A program made the translations under genes and the position numbers. The notes beneath the pieces were generated by a model that saw nothing but the letters and a program-made list of their open reading frames with translations, was not told the DNA's origin and ran no database searches. A DNA stretch of 42,145 nucleotides from Pleomorphomonas sp. (GTDB lineage Bacteria; Pseudomonadota; Alphaproteobacteria; Rhizobiales; Pleomorphomonadaceae). The stretch covers positions 1 through 42,145 of the forward strand of contig JAUVXG010000020.1 in NCBI GenBank assembly GCA_030603685.1, read 5' to 3'. Of this stretch, positions 1 to 10,813 are shown in pieces (within the stretch, counting starts at the first letter, position 1; every line of letters starts with the position of its first letter).

Positions 1-949
1 CGCCGATGAAGGTGTAGAAACGCCAGCCCCGTTCGCGCAGCCGATCAAGAACGATCTCGGGCGCGCTCAGGAACACCGAGTTCGCCTCCACGGGAAAGAG
101 AAAATCGATGCAGGGCACTCCGGCGATCGCCGCCGCCAGCCGCGCCGCGCAGTCATTGCCATGCCGCGCGTTGCGGAGCCAGGCGCCACTTTCCAGCATG
201 CCGACCCAGGGGGCCGACAGAAACCGCATTTTGGAAGCGAGTTGCCCGGCTTGCTTGCACCGATAGTCAAAGTCTTCGGCAAGCGCCCTGTCGAAGAAGA
301 TGACGGCCTCGCCGACCGCCATGCCGTTCTTGGTGCCGCCGAAGCAGAGCACGTCGACGCCGGCCCTCCAGGAGAGCTCGGCAGGCGAGCAGCCGAGCGC
401 CGCGCAGGCATGGGCGAAGCGAGCACCGTCCACATGCAGCTTGAGCCCAAGTTCCCGGCAGGTCGCCGCAATGGCCCGCACTTCCTCGATGCCATAGACG
501 AGGCCGGTTTCGGTTGGCTGGGTGATGGTCACCACCCTGGGCTTGGGGAAGTGGATGTCGGAGCGGCTGGTCGCCATGGCCTTGATGATGGCCGGTGTCA
601 GCTTGGGCGCGGCCGAGGGCGCCACCAGCAGCTTCGATCCGTTGGAGAAGAACTCGGGAGCGCCGCATTCGTCGGTCTCGACATGCGCGGACGCGGCACA
701 GATGACGCTGTGATACGACTGGCAAAGGGCCGAGAGCGCCAGCGAGTTGGCAGCCGTACCGTTGAACACGAAGAAGACTTCGCAGTCCTTCTCGAACAGG
801 TGCCGGAAAGCGTCGGCGGCGCGCTGGGTCCACGCGTCGTCACCATAGGCAATGGCCGAGCCGCCATTGGCGCGCTCCATTTCGGCCCAGGCCTCGGGGC
901 ATATGCCGGCATAATTGTCGCTTGCGAACTGCTGGGCTGAACTGGTCAC
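1..949 (-). CDS. ltaE: Low-specificity L-threonine aldolase, partial (C-terminus outside window)
   Basis: PLP enzyme of the threonine aldolase / beta-eliminating lyase family, cleaving L-threonine or L-allo-threonine to glycine and acetaldehyde in the cytoplasm. The reading frame runs off the left edge, so about 316 residues are visible. Seen in the translation: N-terminal FASDNYAGICPEAW, the cofactor-stacking region AHVETDECGAPEF (about 88-100), the aspartate site HVDGAR (about 172-177), and the Schiff-base lysine in FGGTKNGMAVGEA (Lys about 207). The chosen start is GTG at 949, behind AGAGAGGA. It is transcribed away from the PLP-enzyme pair at 1508, and the shared intergenic region is long and contains strong hairpins. 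Family assignment is firm; exact stereospecificity cannot be read from sequence. Confidence 0.93.
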   Translation of the reverse strand, partial: MTSSAQQFASDNYAGICPEAWAEMERANGGSAIAYGDDAWTQRAADAFRHLFEKDCEVFFVFNGTAANSLALSALCQSYHSVICAASAHVETDECGAPEFFSNGSKLLVAPSAAPKLTPAIIKAMATSRSDIHFPKPRVVTITQPTETGLVYGIEEVRAIAATCRELGLKLHVDGARFAHACAALGCSPAELSWRAGVDVLCFGGTKNGMAVGEAVIFFDRALAEDFDYRCKQAGQLASKMRFLSAPWVGMLESGAWLRNARHGNDCAARLAAAIAGVPCIDFLFPVEANSVFLSAPEIVLDRLRERGWRFYTFIG

Positions 950-1507
950 GTCAACGTCCTCTCTTCCCGATGAAGCGGAGCGACGCGCGTGGCTGGAGTC
1001 CCGTTGGTTGCCGGTCGGCCACATCCCCTTCTCGCGAAGGGCACCACCTTGCTCGGGAGCAGGTTGGTGTCGGGCGTCGCCCCGACTCTTGATGCATGAA
1101 GGGCAAATAGCACCAAGCCCGCGGCACGGCAACCGCCGGCCTTGCTTTGAGCGTCACCATCCCTCCTCCGGACGACACGGCCCGTACGGGAGACAGCGTA
1201 CGGGCGTTGCGTCAGCAAGGGTTCCAGCCTATTCCATTTTGCTTCGCGACGGCAGCTTTCCAAGCTTCGGTGCTTTCTTGGCGCGACAGGACTTGCGGCA
1301 TGTCATGTCGCCGCTCGCGGAACCGCGTCATTGTGGACCGTGAAAGACATGGTTTGTCGCGAACGCCGCATCACCGTGGAGCGGATGTGGTTGCGCGGCA
1401 ACCGGTCGAGGTGATGGACCATCGATCGTCGCACGGACGGAACATGTGGCTCGGCATGAGCGAAAGCGCTCAGGCAGCCACCAAGAACGAGCAAGGGGAT
1501 ACAGAAC
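950..1507. other. 558-bp divergent intergenic region
   Basis: Lies between the threonine aldolase start and the first PLP gene. I see no convincing coding sequence: open frames here have no conserved motif and lie antisense or out of frame to the flanking genes. On the minus strand it holds the stem-loop cluster described separately (1026-1086 and 1181-1204). The PLP gene at 1508 has AAGGGG about 10 bases ahead of its ATG. Confidence 0.6.
1026..1204 (-). promoter_or_regulatory. Candidate structured 5' leader of the threonine aldolase gene
   Basis: Three contiguous stem-loops: 1026-1041 (6-bp stem closing GCGA, a GNRA tetraloop, when read on the minus strand), 1042-1069 (13-position stem with one mismatch and one G-U pair) and 1069-1086 (6-bp stem). 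A fourth stem pairs 1181-1187 with 1198-1204. They lie 77-255 nt upstream of the GTG at 949 on the same strand. I do not recognise a known riboswitch consensus. Confidence 0.4.
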
Positions 1508-3013
<1,506 letters not shown>

Positions 3014-3016
3014 GTC

Positions 3017-4294
<1,278 letters not shown>

Positions 4295-4338
4295 TCGCGC
4301 CGCCGCTGGCAAGCCCTCCACAATCGAACGCCCGTCTC

Positions 4339-4356
4339 TGGGAGTGTGCCCTCCCA
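4339..4356 (+). terminator. Weak hairpin after the PLP-enzyme pair
   Basis: TGGGAG and CTCCCA (6-bp stem, 6-nt loop) followed by TTGTC. Position fits a terminator, but the stem is short and the T-run poor. Confidence 0.35.
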
Positions 4357-4415
4357 TTGTCACGTCGTTCGACAGGCATTCCACGCTTCACAACATAACA
4401 CCCAAAGCTCGATTA

Positions 4416-4458
4416 TTGTGTTTGTTTGATATATTAGGTTGATATTTTTGTGATTTTG
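4416..4458 (+). promoter_or_regulatory. 43-bp promoter/operator element, copy 1
   Basis: This AT-rich block in GC-rich DNA matches 31087-31129 at 39 of 43 positions without gaps. It holds TTGTGTT, two GATA blocks 13 bp apart and a GATT block 11 bp further on, a spacing suited to tandem regulator binding. Its distance to the next good RBS/ATG (4492) is almost the same as from copy 2 to the transketolase ATG (33 versus 32 bases in between). Likely a regulator site, perhaps for one of the two DeoR proteins; which one is inference. Confidence 0.65.
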
Positions 4459-4491
4459 CGTTAGGGACTGATCTCAATCAGGAGAGCAGTC

Positions 4492-4626
4492 ATGCCAGCC
4501 TTCAGCCTGGAAAACGGGAAAAACAGCGCATGTGTCCCGATGTTCATTGACCAGAGGATGCGCTCCGGTTGCAAGCATGACGCTTCGAGCTTCTCGTTCG
4601 ATATCACGGCGGCGTCGTCCGACTAA
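4492..4626 (+). CDS. Possible small ORF (44 aa) between the 43-bp element and deoR1
   Basis: Not a recognised gene. It begins MPAFSLENGKNS and ends FDITAASSD. The reason to list it is its setting: an excellent Shine-Dalgarno (AGGAGAG, 5-7 bases before the ATG), and the same distance from the 43-bp element as the transketolase start has from its copy. It ends 24 bases before the GTG of the DeoR gene. It could be a translated leader coupled to deoR1, a remnant of a gene that once stood here, or chance. No transmembrane segment or known domain is visible. Confidence 0.3.
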   Translation: MPAFSLENGKNSACVPMFIDQRMRSGCKHDASSFSFDITAASSD

Positions 4627-4650
4627 CTTCTCCAGCGACGGATCCGTCCT

Positions 4651-5454
4651 GTGCATCACAATGACGACTTCCAGCAAGCGAAAGCATCGGCCGGGCCAAC
4701 CGGACGGCGCAAGGCGCTTCTCGACTATCTGCTGCCGGCAGGTTCCGCTCAGGTCGAAGAGCTCGCCGACCATTTCGGCGTCAGTCGGATGACTGTCCAT
4801 CGCGACTTGCGCCTTCTGGAGGAACAAGGGATCGTGCGTCGCGTCCATGGCGGCGTGACGGTCCGATCCTCAAGCCTTGCCGATAGTACGATCCTCTACC
4901 GAGCCCGACTTGCCGACGCCGAGAAGGATGCCCTCGCCCAGGCCGCGGCGGAGCTCGTCGAGCCGGGACAGGCGATCATCCTCGACGATTCAACGACCGT
5001 CGGCCATCTTGCAGCCCATCTCGTCGACTGCAAGCCGCTAACGGTGATTACCGGCAGCCTGACGATCATCGATACGCTGAAGGATGCACCCGGAATCGAA
5101 ACCATCTGTCTCGGCGGACACTACAACGCCCGGTTCAACGCATTCTTCGGTTATCTCTGCGAACAGGCGGTCGGGTCCCTGCGTGCCAACACCCTGTTCA
5201 TGTCGACATCGACCGTGCTCGGCCTGATCGCCTTCCATCAGCAGGAAGAGGTTGTGAAGTCGAAACGCGCGTTGATGGAGGCCGCCGACCGCAAGATCCT
5301 GCTGATCGACAGCAGCAAGTTCGGCAAGACCTCACTGATCAAGCTGGCAACGCTGACCGAGTTCGATCAGGTGATCACCGATGGCGCTCTCTCGCAGGCG
5401 GATGCCGACAGCCTTCTCAAGGAGGGCGTCAAGCTCACCATCGTCGAGACTTGA
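4651..5454 (+). CDS. DeoR/GlpR-family transcriptional regulator 1
   Basis: A 267-residue sugar-responsive repressor. The N-terminal winged helix-turn-helix is clear (RRKALLDYLLPAGSAQVEEL, then HFGVSRMTVHRDLRLLEEQG, about residues 18-60), followed by the DeoR sensor domain with ILDDSTTVGHLA, the ITGSLTIIDTL segment and C-terminal LLIDSSKFGKTSL. DeoR sensors bind phosphorylated sugars, here plausibly a tetrulose phosphate. The start is a GTG with only a weak RBS. It is a close paralogue of the protein at 21143-21961 (about two-thirds to three-quarters identical by eye), implying duplication within the region. It converges on the LerI-like isomerase gene. The 43-bp element upstream is a candidate site for autoregulation. 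Confidence 0.92.
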   Translation: MHHNDDFQQAKASAGPTGRRKALLDYLLPAGSAQVEELADHFGVSRMTVHRDLRLLEEQGIVRRVHGGVTVRSSSLADSTILYRARLADAEKDALAQAAAELVEPGQAIILDDSTTVGHLAAHLVDCKPLTVITGSLTIIDTLKDAPGIETICLGGHYNARFNAFFGYLCEQAVGSLRANTLFMSTSTVLGLIAFHQQEEVVKSKRALMEAADRKILLIDSSKFGKTSLIKLATLTEFDQVITDGALSQADADSLLKEGVKLTIVET

Positions 5455-5553
5455 TGGCGTTGTCGTGGGGAAAAGTTGGCGACAGGCAATGCCCCCTGGG
5501 GACGAACAGCATCGACCATTCCGGGCAAATCCGGGCGCTTCAGGCGCGCGGTT

Positions 5554-6360
5554 CTATCCGACCGCGACGGCGGAACTGGAGGCGATCCGCGCCATACGCT
5601 CTCGGACCGCCATGGCCTTGGAAATCAATGAAGCGAAGCCAGCCGGCGACCAGGCCGCACGACCAATGAACAGACCGTCGATCGTCGGTTCGGCGGCAAG
5701 CACGGCCGCGTTGTCGGGATTGACGCTGCCGCCGTAGAGCACCGGCACCAGCGGAGCCCCCAGGTCCCTCAAAGTGGCACGAAGAGCCAGGTGGACCTCG
5801 CGCGCCTCTTCGGCGGTTGCCGGCACGCCAGCCTCGCCGATTGCCCATATCGGCTCATAGGCCACCAAGCAACGGCCGACCTCGCCTTCGGAGAGCCCGG
5901 CGAAGGCCAGCCTCACCTGCCGCGTCACCGCTTCTGCCGATGCCCCGGCCGCCCGCTCCTCGGCGCTGTCGCCGACGCAAAGCAGCGGCTTCAGGCCGTG
6001 CTTCAAGGCAGCCTTCACCTTCAGATTGATCGTCGCGTCGGTCTCGCCGAAATACTGCCGCCGTTCGGAGTGGCCCAGTTCGACCAGATCGATACCGAAC
6101 TCATCGAGCATCGGCGCCGATATTTCGCCGGTATAAGCGCCAGCATCGGCCCAATGCATGTTCTGCGCGCCGAGCAGAAGCGGCGCCGCGCCGATCGCCT
6201 CCCGCGCGGCGGCCAGAGCGGTGAACGGAGGAATGACGAACAATCCGTAGTCCCCCCCGGCGATGGCTGGCAAACGTGTGTTTAGATCAGCAATGTAGCG
6301 CCGGGTTTCGGCAACCGTCTTGTTCATCTTCCAACCGGTACCGATCCAGAATGTACTCAC
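5554..6360 (-). CDS. lerI: TIM-like tetrulose-phosphate isomerase (LerI/EryH type)
   Basis: A 268-residue triosephosphate-isomerase-fold enzyme. General catalytic residues are present: Lys11 in GWKMNKT, His97 in ELGHSERR, Glu169 in AYEPIWAIG, and the phosphate loop YGGSVNP. The asparagine of the usual GNWK motif is replaced (TGWKMN), and GAQNMHWADAGAYTGEISAPML is typical of the EryH/LerI branch that isomerises L-erythrulose-1-phosphate to D-erythrulose-4-phosphate, as known in Brucella and M. smegmatis. I therefore favour LerI over glycolytic TpiA. The chosen start is GTG 6360, with GGAGG 5 bases ahead; the longer open frame upstream has no RBS. It is the third gene of the dhaK1-dhaL1-lerI operon, 106 bp after dhaL1. 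Confidence 0.85.
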   Translation of the reverse strand: MSTFWIGTGWKMNKTVAETRRYIADLNTRLPAIAGGDYGLFVIPPFTALAAAREAIGAAPLLLGAQNMHWADAGAYTGEISAPMLDEFGIDLVELGHSERRQYFGETDATINLKVKAALKHGLKPLLCVGDSAEERAAGASAEAVTRQVRLAFAGLSEGEVGRCLVAYEPIWAIGEAGVPATAEEAREVHLALRATLRDLGAPLVPVLYGGSVNPDNAAVLAAEPTIDGLFIGRAAWSPAGFASLISKAMAVRERMARIASSSAVAVG

Positions 6361-6466
6361 CTCAGCCTCCGCCTCACGGCGGCGAAGGGCATGGCCCCCT
6401 CGCGCGCCGCTCTTCATGATAGGTCACCGCTAACCTTTCACCGATCATCAGTATCGTCAGGACCGC

Positions 6467-7099
6467 TCACGCGGCAATATAGTCGCGCATTGCCTCAAGG
6501 ATCAGAGACATAGAAACAGCTCCGGGATCGGGATGTCCCAGCGACCGCTCCCCGAGCGTCCTCGCCTTGCCGGTGGTGGCGATCATGTCCTTGGTCGCCT
6601 CGACGCCTCCTTTGGCTGCTTTCGTCGCCTCTGTGACGACGTCCACCAGACCGCGCGCGATCGCAGCTTCCGAAGCGGCGGCTGCCGGCGCCAAGGCATC
6701 GATCATGGTCTTCTGACCGGGCTGGGCGGCGCCTCGCTTCTCGACGCCTTCAAGCCCCCTCACAAGGAATCCGGCAAAGCCTTCGGCGTCGAGAACCGCG
6801 CGCTCGTCAAAGGCCGTACTGCCAGAACGAAACATGGTCCCGAAAATGGCGCCGGCGGCGCCGCCCGTCTTGGCCATGATCGCCGTGCCGGCCGCCTTGA
6901 ACACGGCAGCCACGGAAACGGGTTCAGTTGCGGTCATGGCCTCTTCGACAGCGGAGAAGCCGCGCCGCATGCCGATGCCGTGATCGCCGTCGCCGATCGC
7001 CTGATCGACCTGGGTCAGCATGTCCACATTGGCGACGATGTGCCTGGCAACGGCCGATAGCATGTCGCGCGCCTCAGCCGGTGTAAGTGTATCGTGCAT
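6467..7099 (-). CDS. dhaL: Dihydroxyacetone-kinase-type DhaL subunit 1 (nucleotide-binding)
   Basis: A 210-residue DhaL domain that carries ADP/ATP and Mg ions and hands phosphate to the ketose held by DhaK. The metal-binding aspartates are in AIGDGDHGIGMRRGF (about 38-52); KTGGAAGAIFGTMF and the C-terminal HPDPGAVSMSLIL are also conserved. The ATG at 7099 is 2 bases after the dhaK1 stop and is preceded by GAGG; a TTG at 7105 is an alternative. No DhaM (PTS phosphoryl donor) gene is nearby, so the pair probably uses ATP directly as a two-subunit kinase. With the TIM-like isomerase next door, the substrate is probably an erythrulose rather than dihydroxyacetone. Confidence 0.9.
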   Translation of the reverse strand: MHDTLTPAEARDMLSAVARHIVANVDMLTQVDQAIGDGDHGIGMRRGFSAVEEAMTATEPVSVAAVFKAAGTAIMAKTGGAAGAIFGTMFRSGSTAFDERAVLDAEGFAGFLVRGLEGVEKRGAAQPGQKTMIDALAPAAAASEAAIARGLVDVVTEATKAAKGGVEATKDMIATTGKARTLGERSLGHPDPGAVSMSLILEAMRDYIAA

Positions 7100-7101
7100 G
7101 G

Positions 7102-8106
7102 TCAAGACCTCGAGTAGGCAAAGGAATGAGCCGGCATGTCCAGATAGCGCTTCAGCTCATCGTCGAGCTTCATCAGGGTGATCGACAGACCGGCCATCTC
7201 CTGGCAGGTCAGGAATGAGCCAACGTCCGTCCGGTGAACGGAAATTCCACGCTGGGCGAGAACCTGATGCACCTTGCGGGTGACGATCAGCATCTCCATG
7301 CAGGTCGTCGCACCGAGGTTGTTCACGAGAACAGCCACCTCATCGCCCGACGAGAATGGCAGGTCGGCGAGAATGCGATCGGTCATTTCCTCGGCGATGG
7401 CGTCGGCGTCGGTGATCTTGCGGCGAGCAATACCCGGTTCGCCGTGCGCGCCCATGCCGATCTCGATCTCGTCCTCGGGCAGCTCGAAGGTCCGTTCCCC
7501 GGTCTCGGGAATGGAACCGGCCGCAAGGGCAACGCCCATCGAGCGCGTATTGTCGCGCGCTTTCACGGCGACGCGGTACACATCATCTAGGTCTTTCAGC
7601 TCGGCTGCAGCGCCACCGGCCACCTTGATGACGAAGAAGTCGCCGGCGATACCACGCCGGTCGGTGATGCGGTCGAGGGGCGCGGCGGCGACATCGTCCC
7701 ATACGCGCACGGTGCGGGTGACGATGCCCGCTTCTTCGGCAAGTTCGGCGGCAATGTCGAAGTTCATGTTGTCGCCGGCATAGTTGCCATAGACCATCAG
7801 CACGCCCCGACCACGATCCACGGCGGCCAATGTGTCGAGCACGAGATCGGGCGTCGGCGCGGCAAACACTTCGCCACAGGGCGCGCCGTCGGCGAGATTG
7901 GGGCCTACGAAGCCCGGAAACATCGGTTCGTGCCCGCTGCCGCCGCCGATCAGCAGCGCCACCTTGTCGTCGGCGAGTGTCGTGCGCACAACGGTGTTGC
8001 GATCATCAAGGCGGCGCAGATCGCCACCAGAGGCAGCAACCAGCCCGTCGATGAGCTCGGTGACGACATTCACCGGATTATTGAGCAGTTTCTTCGGCTT
8101 AGCCAT
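7102..8106 (-). CDS. dhaK: Dihydroxyacetone-kinase-type DhaK subunit 1 (ketose-binding; erythrulose kinase candidate)
   Basis: A 334-residue DhaK subunit, which binds the ketose covalently through a histidine. Visible motifs: GGGSGHEP (His59), GNYAGDNMNF (Asp112) and GMGAHGEPG (His221, the hemiaminal-forming histidine). The start is ATG 8106 with GGAGG 6 bases before it; the open frame continues 35 codons upstream without support. It is the first gene of the minus-strand operon dhaK1-dhaL1-lerI. It is divergent from the polyol dehydrogenase at 8574 and shares a 467-bp intergenic region with operator-like repeats. In M. smegmatis, LerK and DerK are DhaK-type kinases for L- and D-erythrulose; which stereoisomer this copy uses cannot be decided from sequence. 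Confidence 0.9.
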   Translation of the reverse strand: MAKPKKLLNNPVNVVTELIDGLVAASGGDLRRLDDRNTVVRTTLADDKVALLIGGGSGHEPMFPGFVGPNLADGAPCGEVFAAPTPDLVLDTLAAVDRGRGVLMVYGNYAGDNMNFDIAAELAEEAGIVTRTVRVWDDVAAAPLDRITDRRGIAGDFFVIKVAGGAAAELKDLDDVYRVAVKARDNTRSMGVALAAGSIPETGERTFELPEDEIEIGMGAHGEPGIARRKITDADAIAEEMTDRILADLPFSSGDEVAVLVNNLGATTCMEMLIVTRKVHQVLAQRGISVHRTDVGSFLTCQEMAGLSITLMKLDDELKRYLDMPAHSFAYSRS

Positions 8107-8573
8107 GCCGAACCTCCCTTTGTCATTATGCGACCGAGTTTGCCCAATGAGCGCCGGTCGGGTTGAGGCAATAGGGCCACCCGGATGGGCACATGTCAAT
8201 CGTAATTTCATTATTCTGTTATTTTACTACCTGAATGATGTTTATTTTCAGCCTCAATATCATGAAAAACATCACCCCCTCGCCACCAGCGAAAGGGAGG
8301 ACCGGCCACCCAGCCGGGAGTCGCTTTCCCAATAACCATTTGATACTAAACGATATTATATGGAACAAACTGTCAGTTTTAAGGGATGGAACAGGGGATA
8401 CGGGAGCCTCAATCGTCTCAGCTCCGTGCTTGCCCACCGCGAGATTGAGTGTTATCAATCGACCATAGATCTTGATACCGCTTAACGCACCTGGAATGGC
8501 AAGGAACCTGGCGGGCATGGATCAGGCCGCACGGCGCGTGGAGCCGCGTGAGCAACGGTGGAGGAGAGGAAAC
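8107..8573. promoter_or_regulatory. Divergent regulatory region dhaK1 / polyol dehydrogenase
   Basis: An AT-rich 467-bp region with no credible gene. It contains (i) TGTTATTTTACTACC at 8217-8231, matching the tal upstream region (20882-20896) at 13 of 15 bases; (ii) TTTGATACTAAACGATAT starting at 8339, similar to the dhaK2 upstream repeat at 25265; and (iii) an inverted repeat TATCAA (8453-8458) with TTGATA (8472-8477). These are candidate DeoR- or SorC-type operators; the assignment is inference. Confidence 0.55.
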
Positions 8574-9608
8574 ATGAAAGCGCTTGTTCTCGAGGAGATC
8601 GGCAAGATCCGGCTGCGGGACATCGATATGCCGACCACGCCCGGACCGGACGACGTCAAGATCGCCATGAAGAACGTCGGCATCTGCGGCAGCGACGTCC
8701 ATTTCTACGAGTACGGCAACATCGGTCCGTTCGTCGTCAAGGAGCCGATGGTTCTCGGCCATGAGGGCGCGGGCGTTGTTGTGGCGGTAGGTGCCAACGT
8801 GACGGCGTTCAAGGTCAGAGACAAGGTCTGCATGGAGCCGGGCATTCCCGACTGGACATCCCGGGCCTCGCGCATGGGGCTCTACAATCTCGACCCCGCC
8901 GTGCGATTCTGGGCAACGCCGCCGGTTCACGGCTGCCTGGCGCCGGAAGTCGTTCATCCGGCCAACCTCACTTTCAAACTGCCGGACAATGTGAGTCTCG
9001 CCGAAGGCGCCATGGTCGAGCCACTGGCTGTTGGCATGCAGGCCGCCACAAAGGCGCGCATTCAGCCCGGCGCGACGGCCGCGGTGATCGGCTCGGGAAC
9101 GATCGGCATCATGACCGCGCTGTCAGCCGTGGCCGCCGGCTGCTCCGACGTTTTCATCATCGATATCCAGCAGGAAAAGCTCGACGTTGCCGCCAAATAT
9201 CCGGCATTGACGCCGGTCAACCTCTCCAAGGAAGACGCCGTCGCGCGGGTGCGAAACGCCACCGGCGGCTGGGGCGTGGATGCCGTCTTCGAGGCGAGCG
9301 GCAGCATGAAGGCCTATGACACCCTGTTCGACTACGCCTGCCCCGGCGGCTGCGCGGTTCTGGTGGGCATGCCGGCCAAACCCGTGGCCTACGACGTCGT
9401 CGCAGGACAGGCCAAGGAGCTGCGCGTCGAGCACGTGTTCCGCTACGCCAACATCTACGACCGGGCGATCAACCTGCTCGCCTCGGGCAAGATCGACGTC
9501 AAGCCATTGATCTCGAAGTATTACTCGTTCGAACAGGCGGTCGAGGCCTTCGAGTTCGCAGCCAAGGCCCCCGCCAACGTCATCAAGACGCAGATCGTCT
9601 TCGGCTAA
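8574..9608 (+). CDS. Zinc-dependent polyol (xylitol/threitol-type) dehydrogenase
   Basis: A 344-residue medium-chain dehydrogenase of the xylitol/sorbitol dehydrogenase group that oxidises a secondary alcohol of a sugar alcohol with NAD. Catalytic zinc ligands: Cys38 in GICGSD, and His63/Glu64 in LGHEGAG. The structural-zinc cysteine cluster is absent, and the segment CMEPGIPDW...FWATPPVHG is typical of bacterial xylitol dehydrogenases. The Rossmann motif is GSGTIG (173-178). The start is ATG 8574, behind GGAGGAGAGGAA; a longer frame from 8472 is unsupported. Divergent from dhaK1, it probably makes the ketose that the DhaK1/DhaL1 kinase uses, for example D-erythrulose from a threitol, or D-xylulose from xylitol. 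It converges on the SorC gene through a hairpin. Confidence 0.88.
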   Translation: MKALVLEEIGKIRLRDIDMPTTPGPDDVKIAMKNVGICGSDVHFYEYGNIGPFVVKEPMVLGHEGAGVVVAVGANVTAFKVRDKVCMEPGIPDWTSRASRMGLYNLDPAVRFWATPPVHGCLAPEVVHPANLTFKLPDNVSLAEGAMVEPLAVGMQAATKARIQPGATAAVIGSGTIGIMTALSAVAAGCSDVFIIDIQQEKLDVAAKYPALTPVNLSKEDAVARVRNATGGWGVDAVFEASGSMKAYDTLFDYACPGGCAVLVGMPAKPVAYDVVAGQAKELRVEHVFRYANIYDRAINLLASGKIDVKPLISKYYSFEQAVEAFEFAAKAPANVIKTQIVFG

Positions 9609-9615
9609 CCGCGAC

Positions 9616-9642
9616 GCCGCCGGATCCAAGCGAACCGGCGGC
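9616..9642. terminator. Convergent hairpin between dehydrogenase and sorC genes
   Basis: A perfect 8-bp inverted repeat, GCCGCCGG (9616-9623) and CCGGCGGC (9635-9642), between two stop codons 44 bp apart. The T-run is poor on both strands; a bidirectional terminator is likely from position. Confidence 0.55.
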
Positions 9643-9652
9643 TTCACCGCTG

Positions 9653-10648
9653 CTATTGTCCCGTAGCCAGCCGCTGCGCCCGCTGCCGGCGCTTGCTGGT
9701 CGCGTCGTCAAGGGCAAGAACCGTGTGGGCGTTGGCCGAACTGGTGGCCAAGGTGTTGACGACACCGGTTCTGAGCGCCCCCAGAATTCCCGCCGCCTTG
9801 GTGTTCTCGCTGGCGATGGCGACGACGTTGGGAATCCGCCCGAGTTCGCCGATCGTCAGGCCGATGATGCGCCCCTGCATCGGCGTACGCGACTGATTGC
9901 CCTCGATATCGATGAAATCGTAGCCCATCAGATCGCCGATGGTTCCCGACAAGCGAGCCTCGACGATTTCCTGCGGCGAGAACCAGCCCATGCGAACCAT
10001 GTTGCTGTCTTCGCTGAGATCGCCAACACCGATCAGCGCGATGTCGGCGCGGCGCGCCCGGTCGAGTGTCTGCTTGATGGTGTCGTTCTTGAGCAGGGCT
10101 GCACGAATATCCGGGTTGGCGACCAGGGCCGGCGCATAGAGGGTTTCGCTTTCGCCACCGAAGCGGGAGGCGAGGCGCCGACAGATGTGGTCGGGGTTCA
10201 TGAACTCCCCGGCCCTCAGAGAACCACCGATCGCCGACACGAAGGTGACTGCCTTCTGTGTCGGGGCGAAAATGTTGTCGGCCACTGCGCCGACATTGCG
10301 CCCCATGCCAACGGCCACGATCATGCCGTCGAGCAGCGTCTTGTCGAGATAGTTGGCCACCAGATTGGCAAGCGCCGATCTCTGGGCGTCCGGGTCGCGG
10401 TTGTCGGCAGCGATCAAGACCCGGTCGACACCGAAGCGCTTCACGAATTCCTGTTCAAGCCTCAGGCTGAGCGAGGGGTGAGTCCGAACGGCGATCTCGA
10501 CGATGCCTTCCTCGCGCGCCTGGCGCAGCAGGCGGCCGATCTTGGCGCGCGACATATGATACTTGCGAGAAAGCGCCTCCTGGGTCTCCTCCTCCAGGTA
10601 GTAGGCTGCGGCGATTTCGGTCAGGATGGTCAGATCCGTGTCGTTCAT
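9653..10648 (-). CDS. SorC/DeoR-like sugar-binding transcriptional regulator
   Basis: A 331-residue regulator. An N-terminal HTH (YYLEEETQEALSRKYHMSRA to REEGIVEI, about residues 12-48) is followed by a SorC-type sugar-binding domain with VAVGMGRNVGAVADN, FVSAIGGSL and DIALIGVGDL. Family members, including EryD of erythritol operons, sense a sugar phosphate and act as repressors or activators. The start is ATG 10648, with GGGAG close upstream; the extra 21 codons of open frame lack support. It lies between the polyol dehydrogenase and the chemoreceptor. It is a third candidate regulator of this region besides the two DeoR proteins. Confidence 0.88.
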   Translation of the reverse strand: MNDTDLTILTEIAAAYYLEEETQEALSRKYHMSRAKIGRLLRQAREEGIVEIAVRTHPSLSLRLEQEFVKRFGVDRVLIAADNRDPDAQRSALANLVANYLDKTLLDGMIVAVGMGRNVGAVADNIFAPTQKAVTFVSAIGGSLRAGEFMNPDHICRRLASRFGGESETLYAPALVANPDIRAALLKNDTIKQTLDRARRADIALIGVGDLSEDSNMVRMGWFSPQEIVEARLSGTIGDLMGYDFIDIEGNQSRTPMQGRIIGLTIGELGRIPNVVAIASENTKAAGILGALRTGVVNTLATSSANAHTVLALDDATSKRRQRAQRLATGQ

Positions 10649-10718
10649 GATCTCCCGCTCGCCCCGTTTCGCCAACGACGGAACCTGCATGCTCCTCTGG
10701 CGCCAAGACAACCGAACG

Positions 10719-10743
10719 GCCGATCGATCATAGGCCGATCGGC
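10719..10743 (-). promoter_or_regulatory. Inverted repeat between chemoreceptor and sorC genes
   Basis: GCCGATCG (10719-10726) pairs with CGATCGGC (10736-10743). It lies after the chemoreceptor stop and 71-95 bp ahead of the sorC start. It may be the chemoreceptor terminator (no T-run) or a sorC operator. Confidence 0.35.
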
Positions 10744-10813
10744 TCGCTTGAACAGTGGATTAGCATACGGACAAGATGCGATCAGCCCCGCCGACCGGCG
10801 TAGAGCGACCGCG

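Noticed and set aside
5554..6360. Calling the TIM-like gene glycolytic tpiA
   Set aside because: The FWIGTxWKMNKT and GAQNMHWAD segments and the altered GNWK motif fit the EryH/LerI branch, and the operon partners are ketose kinase subunits.
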